Position numbers and translations under genes: made by a program
Assembly (NCBI RefSeq): GCF_033723955.1
Contig: NZ_CP137555.1
Span: 2,162,001-2,226,000 of the forward strand
Length of the DNA: 64,000 nucleotides
Source of the DNA: Microbulbifer pacificus
Lineage (GTDB): Bacteria; Pseudomonadota; Gammaproteobacteria; Pseudomonadales; Cellvibrionaceae
Direction of reading: 5' to 3'
Notes under the pieces: model-generated
The model's input: the letters and a program-made list of their open reading frames with translations, nothing else
Told to the model about the DNA's origin: nothing
The model's database searches: none
Part shown: piece after piece, positions 18,087 through 31,409 of the stretch
How the letters are laid out: each line of letters begins with the position of its first letter
Numbering within the stretch: position 1 is the first letter of the stretch

Positions 18087-19037
18087 TTACTGGCGGTAGA
18101 GTCCGCTTTTCCCTTCGGGTACCCGGCGGAAGCGCTTGTACTCCCACTGGTATTGCTCCGGCGCCTCTGCGATACAGGATTCGACGCCGCGGTTGAGTGC
18201 CGCCAGGGAGACCTTCACTTCCTCACTGAAAATCGCCTGCTCTGCCGGCAGCAACACCAGCTCGAACCCGTCTTCGAGCCGTTTGGCAAAACCGAACACC
18301 ACCTTGCAGCCGGTGCGCTGGATCAGGTTGTAGGCCAGGGTCATGGTCAGGGTGGGATGACCGAAGAAAGGCGCGAAGTCGCCACCGGAGAGCTCCGGTT
18401 CCTGGTCCGGCAGTACACCGACGATACCGCCGTCTTTCAGTGCTTTGAGCAATGCGCGCACCCCGCGCACGTTGGTGGGCACCAGATGGGCGCCGGTTTT
18501 CTCGCGGCCCTCGCGGATCAGCGGATCCAGCGCGGCGATCTTGGGCGGCGCATACAGGCTGGTGGTGGGACCGACGGTAGCCAGAAACTGGCCGAAAATT
18601 TCCCAGTTGCCGATATGCGGTGCCAGTACCAGCACCCCGCGGCCCTCTTCGACGCCGCTGGTCAGCAGCTGCTGGTTGCGCACCCGCACGATGACATCTT
18701 CTGCCCGGCTCCAGGGCTGGCGCCACAGGCTGGCGACCTCGAAGCCGGTAATGGCGGTGTTGATCACACTGTCGCGGGCGAGCTTTTCCCGTTCCGCCGC
18801 ATCCATTTCCGGGTAGCAGCGCTGCAGATTGATGCGACTGATGCGCAGGTTGTCGCCGCGGCTCCACACCGCCACGCGTCCCACGGTACCGCCGAGACGG
18901 CGCGACCAGCGCAGCGGCAGCCTGCCCACCAGTTTCAATGCGCCCGCTGCCAATTGCCCTTTGATATCCAAAATCGGTACTTCCTTCTCAAATCCATCGT
19001 CGCCTGTCGGTCTGCCGTCACTGCGACTTTTCAGCAT
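18087..19037 (-). CDS. Lipid A biosynthesis acyltransferase (LpxL/LpxM family)
   Basis: The 316-residue protein has the LABATP/lysophospholipid acyltransferase core: catalytic His and Glu in LAPHIGNWEIFG near residue 142, GVLPDQEP near 213 and FFGHPTLTMTLAYN near 228. The family adds secondary acyl chains to lipid A at the inner membrane. It may be LpxL or LpxM; I cannot tell which. The unusual first 25 residues suggest that the true start could be a later codon. It is divergent from glyQ. Confidence 0.88.
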   Translation of the reverse strand: MLKSRSDGRPTGDDGFEKEVPILDIKGQLAAGALKLVGRLPLRWSRRLGGTVGRVAVWSRGDNLRISRINLQRCYPEMDAAEREKLARDSVINTAITGFEVASLWRQPWSRAEDVIVRVRNQQLLTSGVEEGRGVLVLAPHIGNWEIFGQFLATVGPTTSLYAPPKIAALDPLIREGREKTGAHLVPTNVRGVRALLKALKDGGIVGVLPDQEPELSGGDFAPFFGHPTLTMTLAYNLIQRTGCKVVFGFAKRLEDGFELVLLPAEQAIFSEEVKVSLAALNRGVESCIAEAPEQYQWEYKRFRRVPEGKSGLYRQ

Positions 19038-19061
19038 ATGCCGGTTTTGTCACGCCCGCTG

Positions 19062-19090
19062 TTTAGTGCGCAACCAGCTACCGCTATACT
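19062..19090 (+). promoter_or_regulatory. Candidate glyQ promoter
   Basis: TTTAGT (19062-19067) and TATACT (19085-19090) are 17 bases apart and lie about 40 bases upstream of the glyQ start. The -10 element is strong and the -35 element is weak. Confidence 0.45.
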
Positions 19091-19129
19091 TGCGCCCCTT
19101 GTCTTTTCACCCAGCTGAAACCGGAGAAT

Positions 19130-20113
19130 GTGGTGTCCGAGCAACAAACCAGCGGTTCTGCCCCGGCGCAGGATCTGAGCACCTTTCAGGGACTGATTTT
19201 TACCCTGCAGGAATACTGGGCGCGCCAAGGGTGCGTCATTCTACAGCCTCTGGATATGGAAGTGGGCGCCGGCACCTTCCACCCCGCCACCTTCCTGCGC
19301 GCCATCGGCCCGGAAACCTGGAACGCCGCCTACGTGCAGCCCTGCCGCCGCCCCACCGACGGCCGCTACGGTGAAAACCCCAACCGCCTGCAGCACTACT
19401 ACCAGTACCAGGTGGTGATGAAGCCGTCGCCCGCGAACATTCAGGACCTGTACCTGGACAGCCTGCGCGCCCTGGGCATCGACCCGGCGGTGCACGACAT
19501 CCGCTTTGTGGAAGACAACTGGGAGTCACCCACCCTCGGCGCCTGGGGCCTAGGCTGGGAAGTGTGGCTGAACGGCATGGAAGTGACCCAGTTCACCTAC
19601 TTCCAGCAGGTGGGCGGCCTCGAGTGCTACCCGGTCACCGGTGAGATCACCTACGGTATCGAGCGTATCGCCATGTACCTGCAGGGAGTGGAATCCATCT
19701 ACGACCTGGTGTGGACCCGCCGCGCAGACGGCAGCGCCGTCACTTACGGCGATGTGTTTCACCAGAACGAAGTGGAAATGTCCCACTACAACTTCGAGCA
19801 GGCGGACGTGGAGTACCTGTTCCATACCTTCGATCACTGCGAGCGCGAGAGCCAGCGCCTGATCGAGCTGGGCCTGCCGCTGCCGGCCTACGAGCAGGTG
19901 ATGAAAGCGTCGCACGCGTTCAACCTGCTGGACGCGCGCCACGCGATTTCTGTGACCGAGCGCCAGCGCTTCATCCTGCGCGTGCGCACGCTCGCCCGCG
20001 CCGTGGCCCAGGCCTATTTTGATGCGCGCCACGCGCTCGGCTTCCCGCTGGCCACCGAACAGGCCCGCAACGATGTTCTCGCCCAACTTGAAGCGCAGAA
20101 GGAGAAGAAGTAA
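19130..20113 (+). CDS. glyQ: Glycyl-tRNA synthetase alpha subunit
   Basis: GlyQ is the catalytic subunit of the bacterial alpha2beta2 glycyl-tRNA synthetase that charges tRNA-Gly. The sequence has the family block [17 protein letters not shown], the ATP-binding region [17 protein letters not shown] and [18 protein letters not shown]. The frame opens with two adjacent GTG codons (19130 and 19133); GGAG at 19123 is better spaced for 19133, which would give 326 residues. The stop overlaps the glyS start by one base (TAATG), so the subunits are translationally coupled. Confidence 0.98.
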   Translation: MVSEQQTSGSAPAQDLSTFQGLIFTLQEYWARQGCVILQPLDMEVGAGTFHPATFLRAIGPETWNAAYVQPCRRPTDGRYGENPNRLQHYYQYQVVMKPSPANIQDLYLDSLRALGIDPAVHDIRFVEDNWESPTLGAWGLGWEVWLNGMEVTQFTYFQQVGGLECYPVTGEITYGIERIAMYLQGVESIYDLVWTRRADGSAVTYGDVFHQNEVEMSHYNFEQADVEYLFHTFDHCERESQRLIELGLPLPAYEQVMKASHAFNLLDARHAISVTERQRFILRVRTLARAVAQAYFDARHALGFPLATEQARNDVLAQLEAQKEKK

Positions 20114-22194
20114 TGGCTCAGGATTTTCTGGTTGAGCTGGGCACCGAAGAGCTGCCCCCGAAAGCGCTTTCTACCCTCATGCAAGCCTTCGCCGACGGCA
20201 TCGAGCAGGGGCTGAAAGATGCCGAGCTTTCCTACGGCTCGGTCAAAGCCTTTGCCAGCCCGCGCCGCCTCGCGGTCGCGGTGAGCGACCTCGCCGAACA
20301 ACAGCAGGACAAGCAGATCGAGAAACACGGCCCCGCCGTGGCCGCCGCATTCGATAAAGACGGCAAGCCGTCCAAGGCCGCCGAGGGTTTTGCCCGCGGT
20401 AACGGCGTCACCGTGGACCAGCTGGCGCGGGTGCAGACCGACAAGGGCGAGCGTCTGGCGTTTATCAGCGAACAGAAAGGTGAAACCACCGAGAAACTGC
20501 TTGGCGACATCGTCAGCAAATCCCTGGCGCAGCTGCCGATTCCGAAACGCATGCGTTGGGGCGCGCGCAAGGAAGAGTTCGTGCGTCCGGCGCACTGGCT
20601 GGTGATGTTGTTCGGTAACCAGGTGGTCGACGCAGAAGTGCTGGGACTCAAGGCCGGCAACACCACCCGCGGCCACCGTTTCCACTGCAACCGCGAACTG
20701 GCGGTGGCCTCTGCCAATGACTATGTGCAGCAGCTGCGCGAGCCGGGTTTTGTAGTGGTGGACTTTGCCGAGCGCCGCGAGATGATTCGCGAGCAGGTAG
20801 AGGCGGAAGCCAACAACGTGAACGGCGAGGCGGTGATCGACGACGCCCTGCTGGATGAAGTGACCGCACTGGTGGAGTGGCCGGTAGCCCTCACCGGTCG
20901 CTTTGAAAAACGCTTCCTCGAAGTGCCGGCGGAAGCGCTGATCTCCTCCATGAAGGAACACCAGAAATATTTCCACGTGGTGGACGAAGACGGCAACCTG
21001 CTGCCGTTCTTTATAACCGTTGCCAACATCGAGAGCACCGACGCCAAGCAGGTGATTGAGGGCAACGAGCGGGTAATCCGCCCGCGCCTGTCCGATGCCG
21101 CATTCTTCTTCGAGACCGACAAGAAAATCAGCCTCGAAGCGCGCCGGGAAAAACTCAAGACCATCGTATTCCAGCAGAAACTCGGCACCGTCTACGACAA
21201 AACCGAGCGCCTCGCCAAGCTGGCGGCAGCGATTGCAGAAAAAATCGGTGGCGACTCTGCCCTGGCGCAACGCGCCGCGCAATTGTGTAAATCCGACCTC
21301 GTTACCGAAATGGTGTTCGAATTTGCCGACATGCAGGGCATCGCCGGCTACTACTACGCGGAAAACGACGGCGAGCCCCTGGACGTGGCCAAGGCCATGT
21401 ACGAACAGTACATGCCGAAATTCGCCGGTGACGAACTGCCGGCCACCGAGACCGGCACCATCGTCGCGCTCGCCGACCGTATCGATACATTGGTGGGTAT
21501 TTTTGGTATCGGCCAGCCGCCGAGCGGCTCCCGCGACCCGTTTGCGCTGCGCCGCGCCAGCCTGGGCGTTCTGCGCCTGCTGGTGGAAAAAAATATCGAC
21601 CTGGACCTGCGCGAACTGCTGACCCTGGCCCGCGACGGTTACCCGCGCACCGCACTTGCCGAGCACGACAGTGTGGTCGAACAGACCCTGGCGTACATGC
21701 TCGATCGCTTCCGCGCGCGCTACGAAGACGCCGGTATCAAGGCGGAAGTCTTCCTCGCGGTTTCCGCGCGCAAGCTGTCGCGTCCACTGGATATCGACAA
21801 CCGGGTAAAAGCGGTACACAGCTTCAGCCAGTTGCCGGAAGCGGAAGCGCTGGCCGCGGCCAACAAGCGCGTGTCGAATATTCTCGCCAAGCTGGAAGGT
21901 CCGGCGCCGAGCCAGATCGACCAGGCGCTGCTGCAGGAAGCTGCGGAAAAGGCCCTGTACCTTGCGCTGAAGGATGCGCAGGACGCGGTGGCCCCGCTAT
22001 ATGCCGAGGCGCGCTTCCAAGAAGGCCTCGCCGGCCTCTCCGGGCTGCGTGAAACCGTCGACAACTTCTTCGATGGCGTGATGGTGATGGCGGACGACGA
22101 GCAACTGCGCAACAACCGCCTGGCACTGCTGGCACAACTGCGCGGCCTGTTCCTGGAAGTGGCCGACATCTCCCTGCTGGCACCCGCCAAGTAA
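20113..22194 (+). CDS. glyS: Glycyl-tRNA synthetase beta subunit
   Basis: The 693-residue beta subunit carries tRNA recognition and an HD-like domain. Its N-terminus LVELGTEELPPKAL is diagnostic, as are SPRRLAV, PKRMRWG, ISSMKEHQKYF, and GIGQPPSGSRDPFALRRA. It forms the alpha2beta2 enzyme with GlyQ, whose stop overlaps its start. The length is normal for the family. Confidence 0.98.
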   Translation: MAQDFLVELGTEELPPKALSTLMQAFADGIEQGLKDAELSYGSVKAFASPRRLAVAVSDLAEQQQDKQIEKHGPAVAAAFDKDGKPSKAAEGFARGNGVTVDQLARVQTDKGERLAFISEQKGETTEKLLGDIVSKSLAQLPIPKRMRWGARKEEFVRPAHWLVMLFGNQVVDAEVLGLKAGNTTRGHRFHCNRELAVASANDYVQQLREPGFVVVDFAERREMIREQVEAEANNVNGEAVIDDALLDEVTALVEWPVALTGRFEKRFLEVPAEALISSMKEHQKYFHVVDEDGNLLPFFITVANIESTDAKQVIEGNERVIRPRLSDAAFFFETDKKISLEARREKLKTIVFQQKLGTVYDKTERLAKLAAAIAEKIGGDSALAQRAAQLCKSDLVTEMVFEFADMQGIAGYYYAENDGEPLDVAKAMYEQYMPKFAGDELPATETGTIVALADRIDTLVGIFGIGQPPSGSRDPFALRRASLGVLRLLVEKNIDLDLRELLTLARDGYPRTALAEHDSVVEQTLAYMLDRFRARYEDAGIKAEVFLAVSARKLSRPLDIDNRVKAVHSFSQLPEAEALAAANKRVSNILAKLEGPAPSQIDQALLQEAAEKALYLALKDAQDAVAPLYAEARFQEGLAGLSGLRETVDNFFDGVMVMADDEQLRNNRLALLAQLRGLFLEVADISLLAPAK

Positions 22195-22215
22195 ACGCAG
22201 AGCGGTAACTACACC

Positions 22216-22764
22216 ATGGCCATAATCGTGCTCGACCGGGACGGCGTGATCAATCAACACAGTGATGATCACATCAGGTCCGCCGACGAATGGGTTCCCA
22301 TTGCCGGCAGCATCGAGGCCATGGCGCAGTTGAGCCAGGCGGGCCACCAGCTGGTGATCGCCACCAATCAGAGCGGCCTCGCCCTCGGCCATTTCGATCT
22401 CGATGACCTCGAAGCCATGCATGCGAAAATGCGTGCGCTGGTGGAGGATGCCGGTGGCGAGATCGCCGCTATTTTTTATTGCCCACACAGCGACGACGAT
22501 CACTGCCGCTGCCGCAAACCCAACACCGGTTTACTCGATGCCATCGAGGCGGAATTCGATACCAGTCTGCACGACTGCTATATGGTCGGCGACCGCCTCA
22601 AGGACCTGCAGTGTGCGGTGGCAAAAGGCTGCAAATCGGTGCTGGTGAAAACCGGTTGCGGGGAGCGGACACTGCGGTCGCTGATTGAAAATCCCGATCC
22701 TGCACTGATCGAAACCTCGGTATTCGAGAGTCTCGCGCAGTTCTCGGAATTTGTGCTGCGCTGA
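22216..22764 (+). CDS. gmhB: D-glycero-beta-D-manno-heptose 1,7-bisphosphate 7-phosphatase
   Basis: GmhB removes the C7 phosphate in ADP-heptose synthesis for the lipopolysaccharide inner core. This HAD-family protein of 182 residues has the nucleophile motif LDRDGVINQ (Asp7/Asp9), ATNQSG for motif II, the GmhB zinc loop CPHSDDDHCRCRKP, and MVGDRLKDLQCA for motif IV. It follows glyS by 21 bases, a common gammaproteobacterial order, and ends before a strong terminator. Confidence 0.95.
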   Translation: MAIIVLDRDGVINQHSDDHIRSADEWVPIAGSIEAMAQLSQAGHQLVIATNQSGLALGHFDLDDLEAMHAKMRALVEDAGGEIAAIFYCPHSDDDHCRCRKPNTGLLDAIEAEFDTSLHDCYMVGDRLKDLQCAVAKGCKSVLVKTGCGERTLRSLIENPDPALIETSVFESLAQFSEFVLR

Positions 22765-22853
22765 AGCTGTAAAACGCGGGCGGGATTGGGGTTCAATCCC
22801 ATTGCCCATACGGCGATGGGTGCAGGCGCTGTAAGTGCTCACTCCAAAAAAAC

Positions 22854-22890
22854 AAAAAGCCCGGAGCCGCAAGGCTTCCGGGCTTTTTTT
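22854..22890. terminator. Bidirectional terminator between gmhB and rimO
   Basis: The stem GCCCGGAGCC pairs with GGCTTCCGGGC (one bulged T) around a GCAA tetraloop, with A-rich sequence on the left and seven T on the right. It serves the converging gmhB and rimO transcripts. A second small hairpin (CCCATTGCC / GGCGATGGG) lies just upstream at 22798-22820. Confidence 0.92.
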
Positions 22891-22911
22891 ATGGTCTGCA
22901 GTGCCGTGGGA

Positions 22912-24324
22912 TTACAGCAGTTCAGCCCACAGGTCGTACTCATCCGCATGGGTGACTTCGGCCCATACCTTGTCGCCCGGTGCAAGCGAAATCTCGCCGT
23001 TCAGGTACACCATCCCGTCGATTTCCGGGGCGTCTGCCCAGGAGCGGCCAATGGCGCCCTCTTCGTCCACCTCATCGATCAGCACTTCGATCTTGCGGCC
23101 GATCTTCTGCTGCAGGCGCGCGGCACTGATCTGCTGCTGGTGCGCCATAAGGCGCTCCCAGCGGTCCTGCTTCACTTCTTCCGGTACCGCACCTTCCAGC
23201 TCGTTGGCCGGCGCGCCGTCCACCGCGGAGTATTTGAAGCAGCCGACGCGGTCCAGCTGGGCCTCGCTCAGCCAGTCCAGCAGGTACTGGAAGTCCTCTT
23301 CGGTCTCGCCGGGGAAGCCGACGATAAAGGTGGAGCGGATGGTGAGCTCCGGGCAGATCTCGCGCCACTTCTTGATGCGCGCCAGGGTCTTGTCCTCGAA
23401 CGCCGGGCGCTTCATGGCCTTGAGTACTTTCGGGCTCGCGTGCTGGAAAGGGATATCCAGGTACGGCAGCAGTTTGCCCTCGGCCATCAGCGGGATCACA
23501 TCGTCCACATTCGGGTAGGGATACACGTAGTGCAGGCGCACCCATACACCCATGGAGGAAAGCGCCTCGCACAGCTCCAGCATGCGGGTCTTCACCGGGC
23601 GGCCATCCCAGAAGTCCAGCTTGTACTTCAGGTCCACGCCGTAGGCGCTGGTGTCCTGGGAAATCACCAGTAGTTCCTGAACCCCGGCGTTCACCAGACG
23701 CTCCGCTTCACCCAGCACCTCGCCCACCGGGCGACTCACCAGCTTGCCGCGCATGCTGGGGATGATGCAGAAGGCACAGGAGTGGTTACAGCCCTCGGAG
23801 ATTTTCAGGTAGGCGTAGTGGCGCGGGGTCAGCTTGACGCCCTGCGGCGGCACCAGATCGATAAACGGGTCGTGGTCGGCCTTGGGCGGAACCACTTCGT
23901 GCACGGCGTTGACCACCTGCTCGTACTGCTGCGGACCGGTGACGGACAGCACGCTCGGGTGCGCCTGGCGAATGGCATCTTCTTCCACACCCATACAGCC
24001 GGTGACGATCACCTTGCCGTTTTCGTGCAGTGCCTCGCCGATGGCGTCGAGGGATTCCTGCTTGGCGCTGTCGATAAAGCCACAGGTGTTCACCACCACC
24101 ACGTCGGCGTCCTCATAGGAGGGAACCACCTCGTAGCCCTCCATACGCAGCTGGGTGAGGATGCGCTCGGAGTCCACCGTAGCCTTGGGGCAGCCGAGGG
24201 AGACAAACCCCACCTTGCCCGGGCCGGTTTTTCCCGGCTCCACTACGGTTGCACCGCCAGTCACTGAATTGTCTGCACTGCTCATGAGCATCCTCATACC
24301 GGCGCCGCGGGCGCTCGTCACCAT
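22912..24324 (-). CDS. rimO: Ribosomal protein S12 methylthiotransferase
   Basis: RimO is a radical-SAM enzyme that methylthiolates the conserved Asp of ribosomal protein S12. The order is UPF0004 domain ([15 protein letters not shown] ... NTCGFID ... VTGCMG, three Cys for one cluster), radical-SAM domain ([17 protein letters not shown] for the second cluster), and a TRAM domain ending [12 protein letters not shown]. The frame is 470 residues; the ATG at 24285 is a better start because an AGGA lies 9-10 bases upstream, and it gives 457 residues, nearer the family size. Confidence 0.96.
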   Translation of the reverse strand: MVTSARGAGMRMLMSSADNSVTGGATVVEPGKTGPGKVGFVSLGCPKATVDSERILTQLRMEGYEVVPSYEDADVVVVNTCGFIDSAKQESLDAIGEALHENGKVIVTGCMGVEEDAIRQAHPSVLSVTGPQQYEQVVNAVHEVVPPKADHDPFIDLVPPQGVKLTPRHYAYLKISEGCNHSCAFCIIPSMRGKLVSRPVGEVLGEAERLVNAGVQELLVISQDTSAYGVDLKYKLDFWDGRPVKTRMLELCEALSSMGVWVRLHYVYPYPNVDDVIPLMAEGKLLPYLDIPFQHASPKVLKAMKRPAFEDKTLARIKKWREICPELTIRSTFIVGFPGETEEDFQYLLDWLSEAQLDRVGCFKYSAVDGAPANELEGAVPEEVKQDRWERLMAHQQQISAARLQQKIGRKIEVLIDEVDEEGAIGRSWADAPEIDGMVYLNGEISLAPGDKVWAEVTHADEYDLWAELL

Positions 24325-24544
24325 TGATTAAAAAGCGGGCAATTCTAACGGGCGAAGGTGGGCTTGCATAGCGCGACAGTGCACGACATTTTCCGCAATT
24401 GAGGGAATTGCCCAGCGGGCGCGCTATGTTTGTCGTTCCAGGTATGAATAGTCACGAATCCCGGACCGGCAGTGCAATTGGCACTTGTGTTCCCCCGGTC
24501 GGATAACAACAATGGCGCCCCGCCTCAACCACCGGAGCCCTTCC

Positions 24545-25735
<1,191 letters not shown>

Positions 25736-25818
25736 CACAAAGGGGTTTGGGAGGACACCGCGGGCAAACTACGATTCGGAGTCCGTAAAGAATCCGGAGC
25801 GGCTATTCAGGAGGGTCT

Positions 25819-26295
25819 ATGCTAAGACCGCTACAGGAAGCCGATATCGAACGCCTGTTGCAGCTGTGGTTGCACCTGGCCTGCAGCAGTCACCCCAGTC
25901 TGCCGGTGAAGTTCTGGTCCCCGCAGGGGCGCCTGCTGCGGCGTCAGCTGGCGGCCCAGTGCCGCCGTCAGCAACTGCACGGCGATGCAACCGGGATAGT
26001 TTATTGGGTCTACACCCGACCCGGCAGCGATGTCGCCGAGGGCCTGGTGGCCATCACCGACAATGTGCTGATAGAGAGCATTTTCGTTTCGCCAGCGCAA
26101 CAGGGGCGCGGTGTTGGCAGCGAGCTGATGGCCCAGGCCAAGTTCGGGCGACTACAGCTGGAGGCCAGGGTGCTGGAAGAGAACCTGGGCGGACGCTATT
26201 TCCTGCAGCAGCACGGTTTTGCGGAAACCGGACGTCATTTCAATCAATCCGCCAACCAGGACGAGATCTGGATGAATTGTCGGGTGGCGGTCTGA
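25819..26295 (+). CDS. GNAT-family N-acetyltransferase
   Basis: The 158-residue protein has the GNAT fold: an N-terminal LRPLQEADIERLLQLW, the acetyl-CoA binding motif A IFVSPAQQGRGVGSELM near residue 90, and the later YFLQQHGFAETGR strand-helix. The size and the HPSLPVKFW segment resemble small stand-alone acetyltransferases of the YiaC/YjaB type. The acetyl acceptor is unknown. It lies 83 bases after rlmI and ends before the terminator shared with gyrB. Confidence 0.85.
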   Translation: MLRPLQEADIERLLQLWLHLACSSHPSLPVKFWSPQGRLLRRQLAAQCRRQQLHGDATGIVYWVYTRPGSDVAEGLVAITDNVLIESIFVSPAQQGRGVGSELMAQAKFGRLQLEARVLEENLGGRYFLQQHGFAETGRHFNQSANQDEIWMNCRVAV

Positions 26296-26348
26296 GTCCG
26301 GTTTTCCTGCTCCCCTTACCCATCGTCTGGAGCCAGTTTCCGGTCAAT

Positions 26349-26385
26349 AAAAAACCCGATCGGCAGTTCGCGGATCGGGTTTTTT
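26349..26385. terminator. Bidirectional terminator between GNAT gene and gyrB
   Basis: A 13-base perfect inverted repeat (AAAAAACCCGATC / GATCGGGTTTTTT) with an 11-base loop separates the converging transcripts and gives six T on either strand. Confidence 0.93.
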
Positions 26386-26422
26386 ATTGCGCACTATTGT
26401 AGGCGCAGATACTGGCGCCTAT

Positions 26423-28858
<2,436 letters not shown>

Positions 28859-28972
28859 TTAACGCCGGCACACTGGCCTGGCCTGTCATATTCAAACTGT
28901 TGTCCATGTATCTTCCCCGGGATGAGTCATTCCGGGGAGCGCGGTCGTCGCCCTGACCGTCAAAAAAATCTC

Positions 28973-30079
28973 TCAATCCGCCCCTAGCGTCGCCGGGGTC
29001 ACCTGACCATGTTCCACGTGGAACATTTTCGGTTCACACCAGGGCTGTGGCAGCGAAAGCCAGGGACGCGCAGTCACCTGATCTTCTATGCCCGTTACGA
29101 GAACTTGACTAGCACAATCACTAACCCAGCGGGCAAAGCGCAGCTGGTTCTCATCATCTAACTCCGACGGCAGGTCATCTACCAGAAATACAGGCTTTTC
29201 CCGCCCTGAAATGGTGGCCGCCATTGCGGTTCGGAGAGCGCAAACCGCCATCTTCTGCTGCCCCCGTGAAAGCACTGCATGGGCGGGCTGGCCGTGAATG
29301 GTAAAGCGCAGATCTGCCCGATGCGGACCTATCCGGGTAAACCCCTGGGTGAGATCACCATCCAGGGACTCCCTCAGTGAAGCGGCCAGACTGGTATCTT
29401 TCTTCCAACCACTGCGGTATTGAAGCTCCAGCGGCTCAAACACGGCCGCGGGCAGATCGCCGAGACGCTCCCTAAACAGGATCCGTAATTGGGCAAACAC
29501 TTTGCGCCTTAGCGTATCCACTGCCTCACCACTCTGCACCAACTGATGTTCCCAGGGGGCAAGCAAATTTGAGTCGATTTTACCACGTCGGAGCAGTGCA
29601 TTGCGCTGCTTCAGCGCCGATTGATACACCTTCCAGTGTTGCGCGAAAGAATGTTCCACGTGGAACACTGTCCAATCCAGCAACTGCCTGCGCACACCTG
29701 GACCACCATCCAGGGCGGCAAAGCTTTCGCTATTGATCACCTGCAGCGGCAAACAGGCCGCCAGTTGTGAACTGCTTTCCGCCGGCGCCTGATTGATTCG
29801 AATACGCCCGTGACCATCGCGACGCTTCTCCACTCCCAGTGAGACGCCACTGGTGAGACGACCGAACACGGCTAATGATTCGGCATCGTAACGAATGACC
29901 GTCTGGCTCTGGCGGGAACGAAACGAGCGGCCACTGGCGAGCATATGTACCGCCTCCAGCAGCGAAGTTTTGCCGCTGCCGTTAGCACCGCAGAACAGAT
30001 TTACCGCCGGCGCCAACGGCAGGTCCGCAGCGTCGATATTGCGGAAATTACTCAATACCAGTCGGTTTACACAGGACAC
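28973..30079 (-). CDS. recF: DNA replication and repair protein RecF
   Basis: RecF is an SMC-like ATPase that, with RecO and RecR, loads RecA on gapped DNA. The 368-residue protein has Walker A GANGSGKTS near residue 32, the ABC signature region SRGQQKMAV near 270 and Walker B VFLVDDLPSELD near 300. Two perfect parS sites are embedded in the coding sequence; both are read as FHVEH, one in the middle of the protein and one 15 residues from the end. A terminator separates it from dnaN, so it probably has its own promoter. Confidence 0.97.
   Translation of the reverse strand: MSCVNRLVLSNFRNIDAADLPLAPAVNLFCGANGSGKTSLLEAVHMLASGRSFRSRQSQTVIRYDAESLAVFGRLTSGVSLGVEKRRDGHGRIRINQAPAESSSQLAACLPLQVINSESFAALDGGPGVRRQLLDWTVFHVEHSFAQHWKVYQSALKQRNALLRRGKIDSNLLAPWEHQLVQSGEAVDTLRRKVFAQLRILFRERLGDLPAAVFEPLELQYRSGWKKDTSLAASLRESLDGDLTQGFTRIGPHRADLRFTIHGQPAHAVLSRGQQKMAVCALRTAMAATISGREKPVFLVDDLPSELDDENQLRFARWVSDCASQVLVTGIEDQVTARPWLSLPQPWCEPKMFHVEHGQVTPATLGAD
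29010..29025. promoter_or_regulatory. parS: parS centromere site (recF 3' end)
   Basis: Perfect canonical palindrome TGTTCCACGTGGAACA, the ParB recognition site of chromosomal parABS systems. It lies inside the last codons of recF, about 9 kb from the oriC candidate. Confidence 0.96.
29652..29667. promoter_or_regulatory. parS: parS centromere site (recF centre)
   Basis: A second perfect copy of TGTTCCACGTGGAACA, 642 bp from the first and in the same reading frame of recF. Two sites close together allow ParB clamps to load at one locus near the origin. Confidence 0.96.
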
Positions 30080-30125
30080 GGTATAACTCCGTTCGCACGA
30101 AATAATGACGAGCCACCGATACGAA

Positions 30126-30156
30126 AAAACCGCCAGCTCACTGAACTGGCGGTTTT
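30126..30156 (-). terminator. dnaN terminator
   Basis: On the minus strand an 11-bp stem (CTGGCGGTTTT pairs with AAAACCGCCAG; 9-base loop) ends in six T. It lies between dnaN and recF, so the two genes are at least partly uncoupled. Confidence 0.85.
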
Positions 30157-30222
30157 CGGGAAGTACTCGGGATCACATAGCGAAATCAATGCGCTACCTC
30201 CCCCAGACCAGGCCGCAGGCGA

Positions 30223-31332
30223 TCAAAGACGCATGGGCATGATTACGTACAGGGAATCCCCCTCTTCCGGCTGCTGCAACAACGCACTGCTATTGGCGTC
30301 GCCGAGACCGATTCGAATCTGATCGCTGTGGATAGCACCGGTCACGTCCAGCAGATAACCCACGTTAAAGCCAATTTCCAGCGGATCACCGTGGTAGTCC
30401 ACCATCAACTGCTCCTCCGCCTCTTCCTGCTCCGGGTTATTCGCCACGATCTGCAGCAGGCCCTCGGACAGCTGCAGACGCACACCGCGGTATTTCTCGT
30501 TGGAGAGAATCGCGGCACGCTGGAACGCCTGGCGCAATGCCAGACGATCGGCAAAAACTTCATTGCCGGTGCTGCGCGGCAGCACGCGCTCGTAGTCCGG
30601 GAACTTGCCGTCCACCAGCTTGGAAGTAAACGTGAAGGGCCCACTGTTTACGCGAATATGGTTATTGCCGAGCACTACTTCGGCACTGGCATCGGTGTCT
30701 TCCAGCAGTCGTGCGAGCTCCAGAACGCCCTTGCGCGGCACAATGGCCTGCACCGGCGCTTCTACATTGAGACCCGGCGCATCGCGGTCACACAGCGCCA
30801 GGCGGTGGCCATCGGTAGCAACCGCACGCAATCGCTGCGGGCGACACTCCAGCAGCAGGCCATTCAGGTAGTAGCGCACATCCTGCTGCGCCATGGCGAA
30901 GCTGGTGGCCTCGATCAACCGGCGGATTTCGCGCTGGGAGATGCTGAAACGGCTCTGCGCAGAAGTCTCCTCCTGGTTGGGGAAGTCACTGGCCGGCAGC
31001 GTGGAAAGCTGGAAGCGGCTGCGGCCACTGCGCAGCACCAGTCGCTCCGCATCGCGCTCAAACTTGAGCTCGGCACCGTCCGGCAGCGAGCGACAGATGT
31101 CCAGCAGCTTGCGCGCGGGTACCGTCACCTCACCCTCCATCTCGGCGGGCTGGTCCAGCTGCAGGCGGCCTACGATTTCCACCTCCAGATCGGTACCGGT
31201 GAGCGACAGTTCCTGCCCCTGCAACTGCAGCAGCACGTTGGCCAGTACCGGCAGGGTCTGGCGCTTTTCCACTACACCGGCAACCAGTTGCAGCGGCTTT
31301 AACAGGGCATCACGGCTTACACTGAATTTCAT
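30223..31332 (-). CDS. dnaN: DNA polymerase III beta subunit (sliding clamp)
   Basis: DnaN forms the dimeric ring that tethers DNA polymerase III to DNA. The 369 residues have the three-domain clamp layout. Recognisable parts are MKFSVSRDALLKPLQ at the start, TVPARKLLDICRSLPDG near residue 66, RYYLNGLLLE near 150, and the C-terminal SLYVIMPMRL. The start lies 77 bases after the dnaA stop, giving the usual dnaA-dnaN order. Confidence 0.99.
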   Translation of the reverse strand: MKFSVSRDALLKPLQLVAGVVEKRQTLPVLANVLLQLQGQELSLTGTDLEVEIVGRLQLDQPAEMEGEVTVPARKLLDICRSLPDGAELKFERDAERLVLRSGRSRFQLSTLPASDFPNQEETSAQSRFSISQREIRRLIEATSFAMAQQDVRYYLNGLLLECRPQRLRAVATDGHRLALCDRDAPGLNVEAPVQAIVPRKGVLELARLLEDTDASAEVVLGNNHIRVNSGPFTFTSKLVDGKFPDYERVLPRSTGNEVFADRLALRQAFQRAAILSNEKYRGVRLQLSEGLLQIVANNPEQEEAEEQLMVDYHGDPLEIGFNVGYLLDVTGAIHSDQIRIGLGDANSSALLQQPEEGDSLYVIMPMRL

Positions 31333-31409
31333 ATTTATTGCCTTGATCTCAATTTCGTTGTTCTGGTTTTCGCAAAACTGGTCGCGGGTTATCTATAACC
31401 ATTGGCCTA

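Noticed and set aside
20969..20984. parS-like TTCCACGTGG in glyS
   Set aside because: Only the central 10 bases match the parS consensus; the outer half-site bases differ, so ParB binding is unlikely.
20014..21819. 601-codon minus-strand open frame
   Set aside because: Antisense shadow of glyS; the translation is His/Gly/Val-rich with no recognisable domain.
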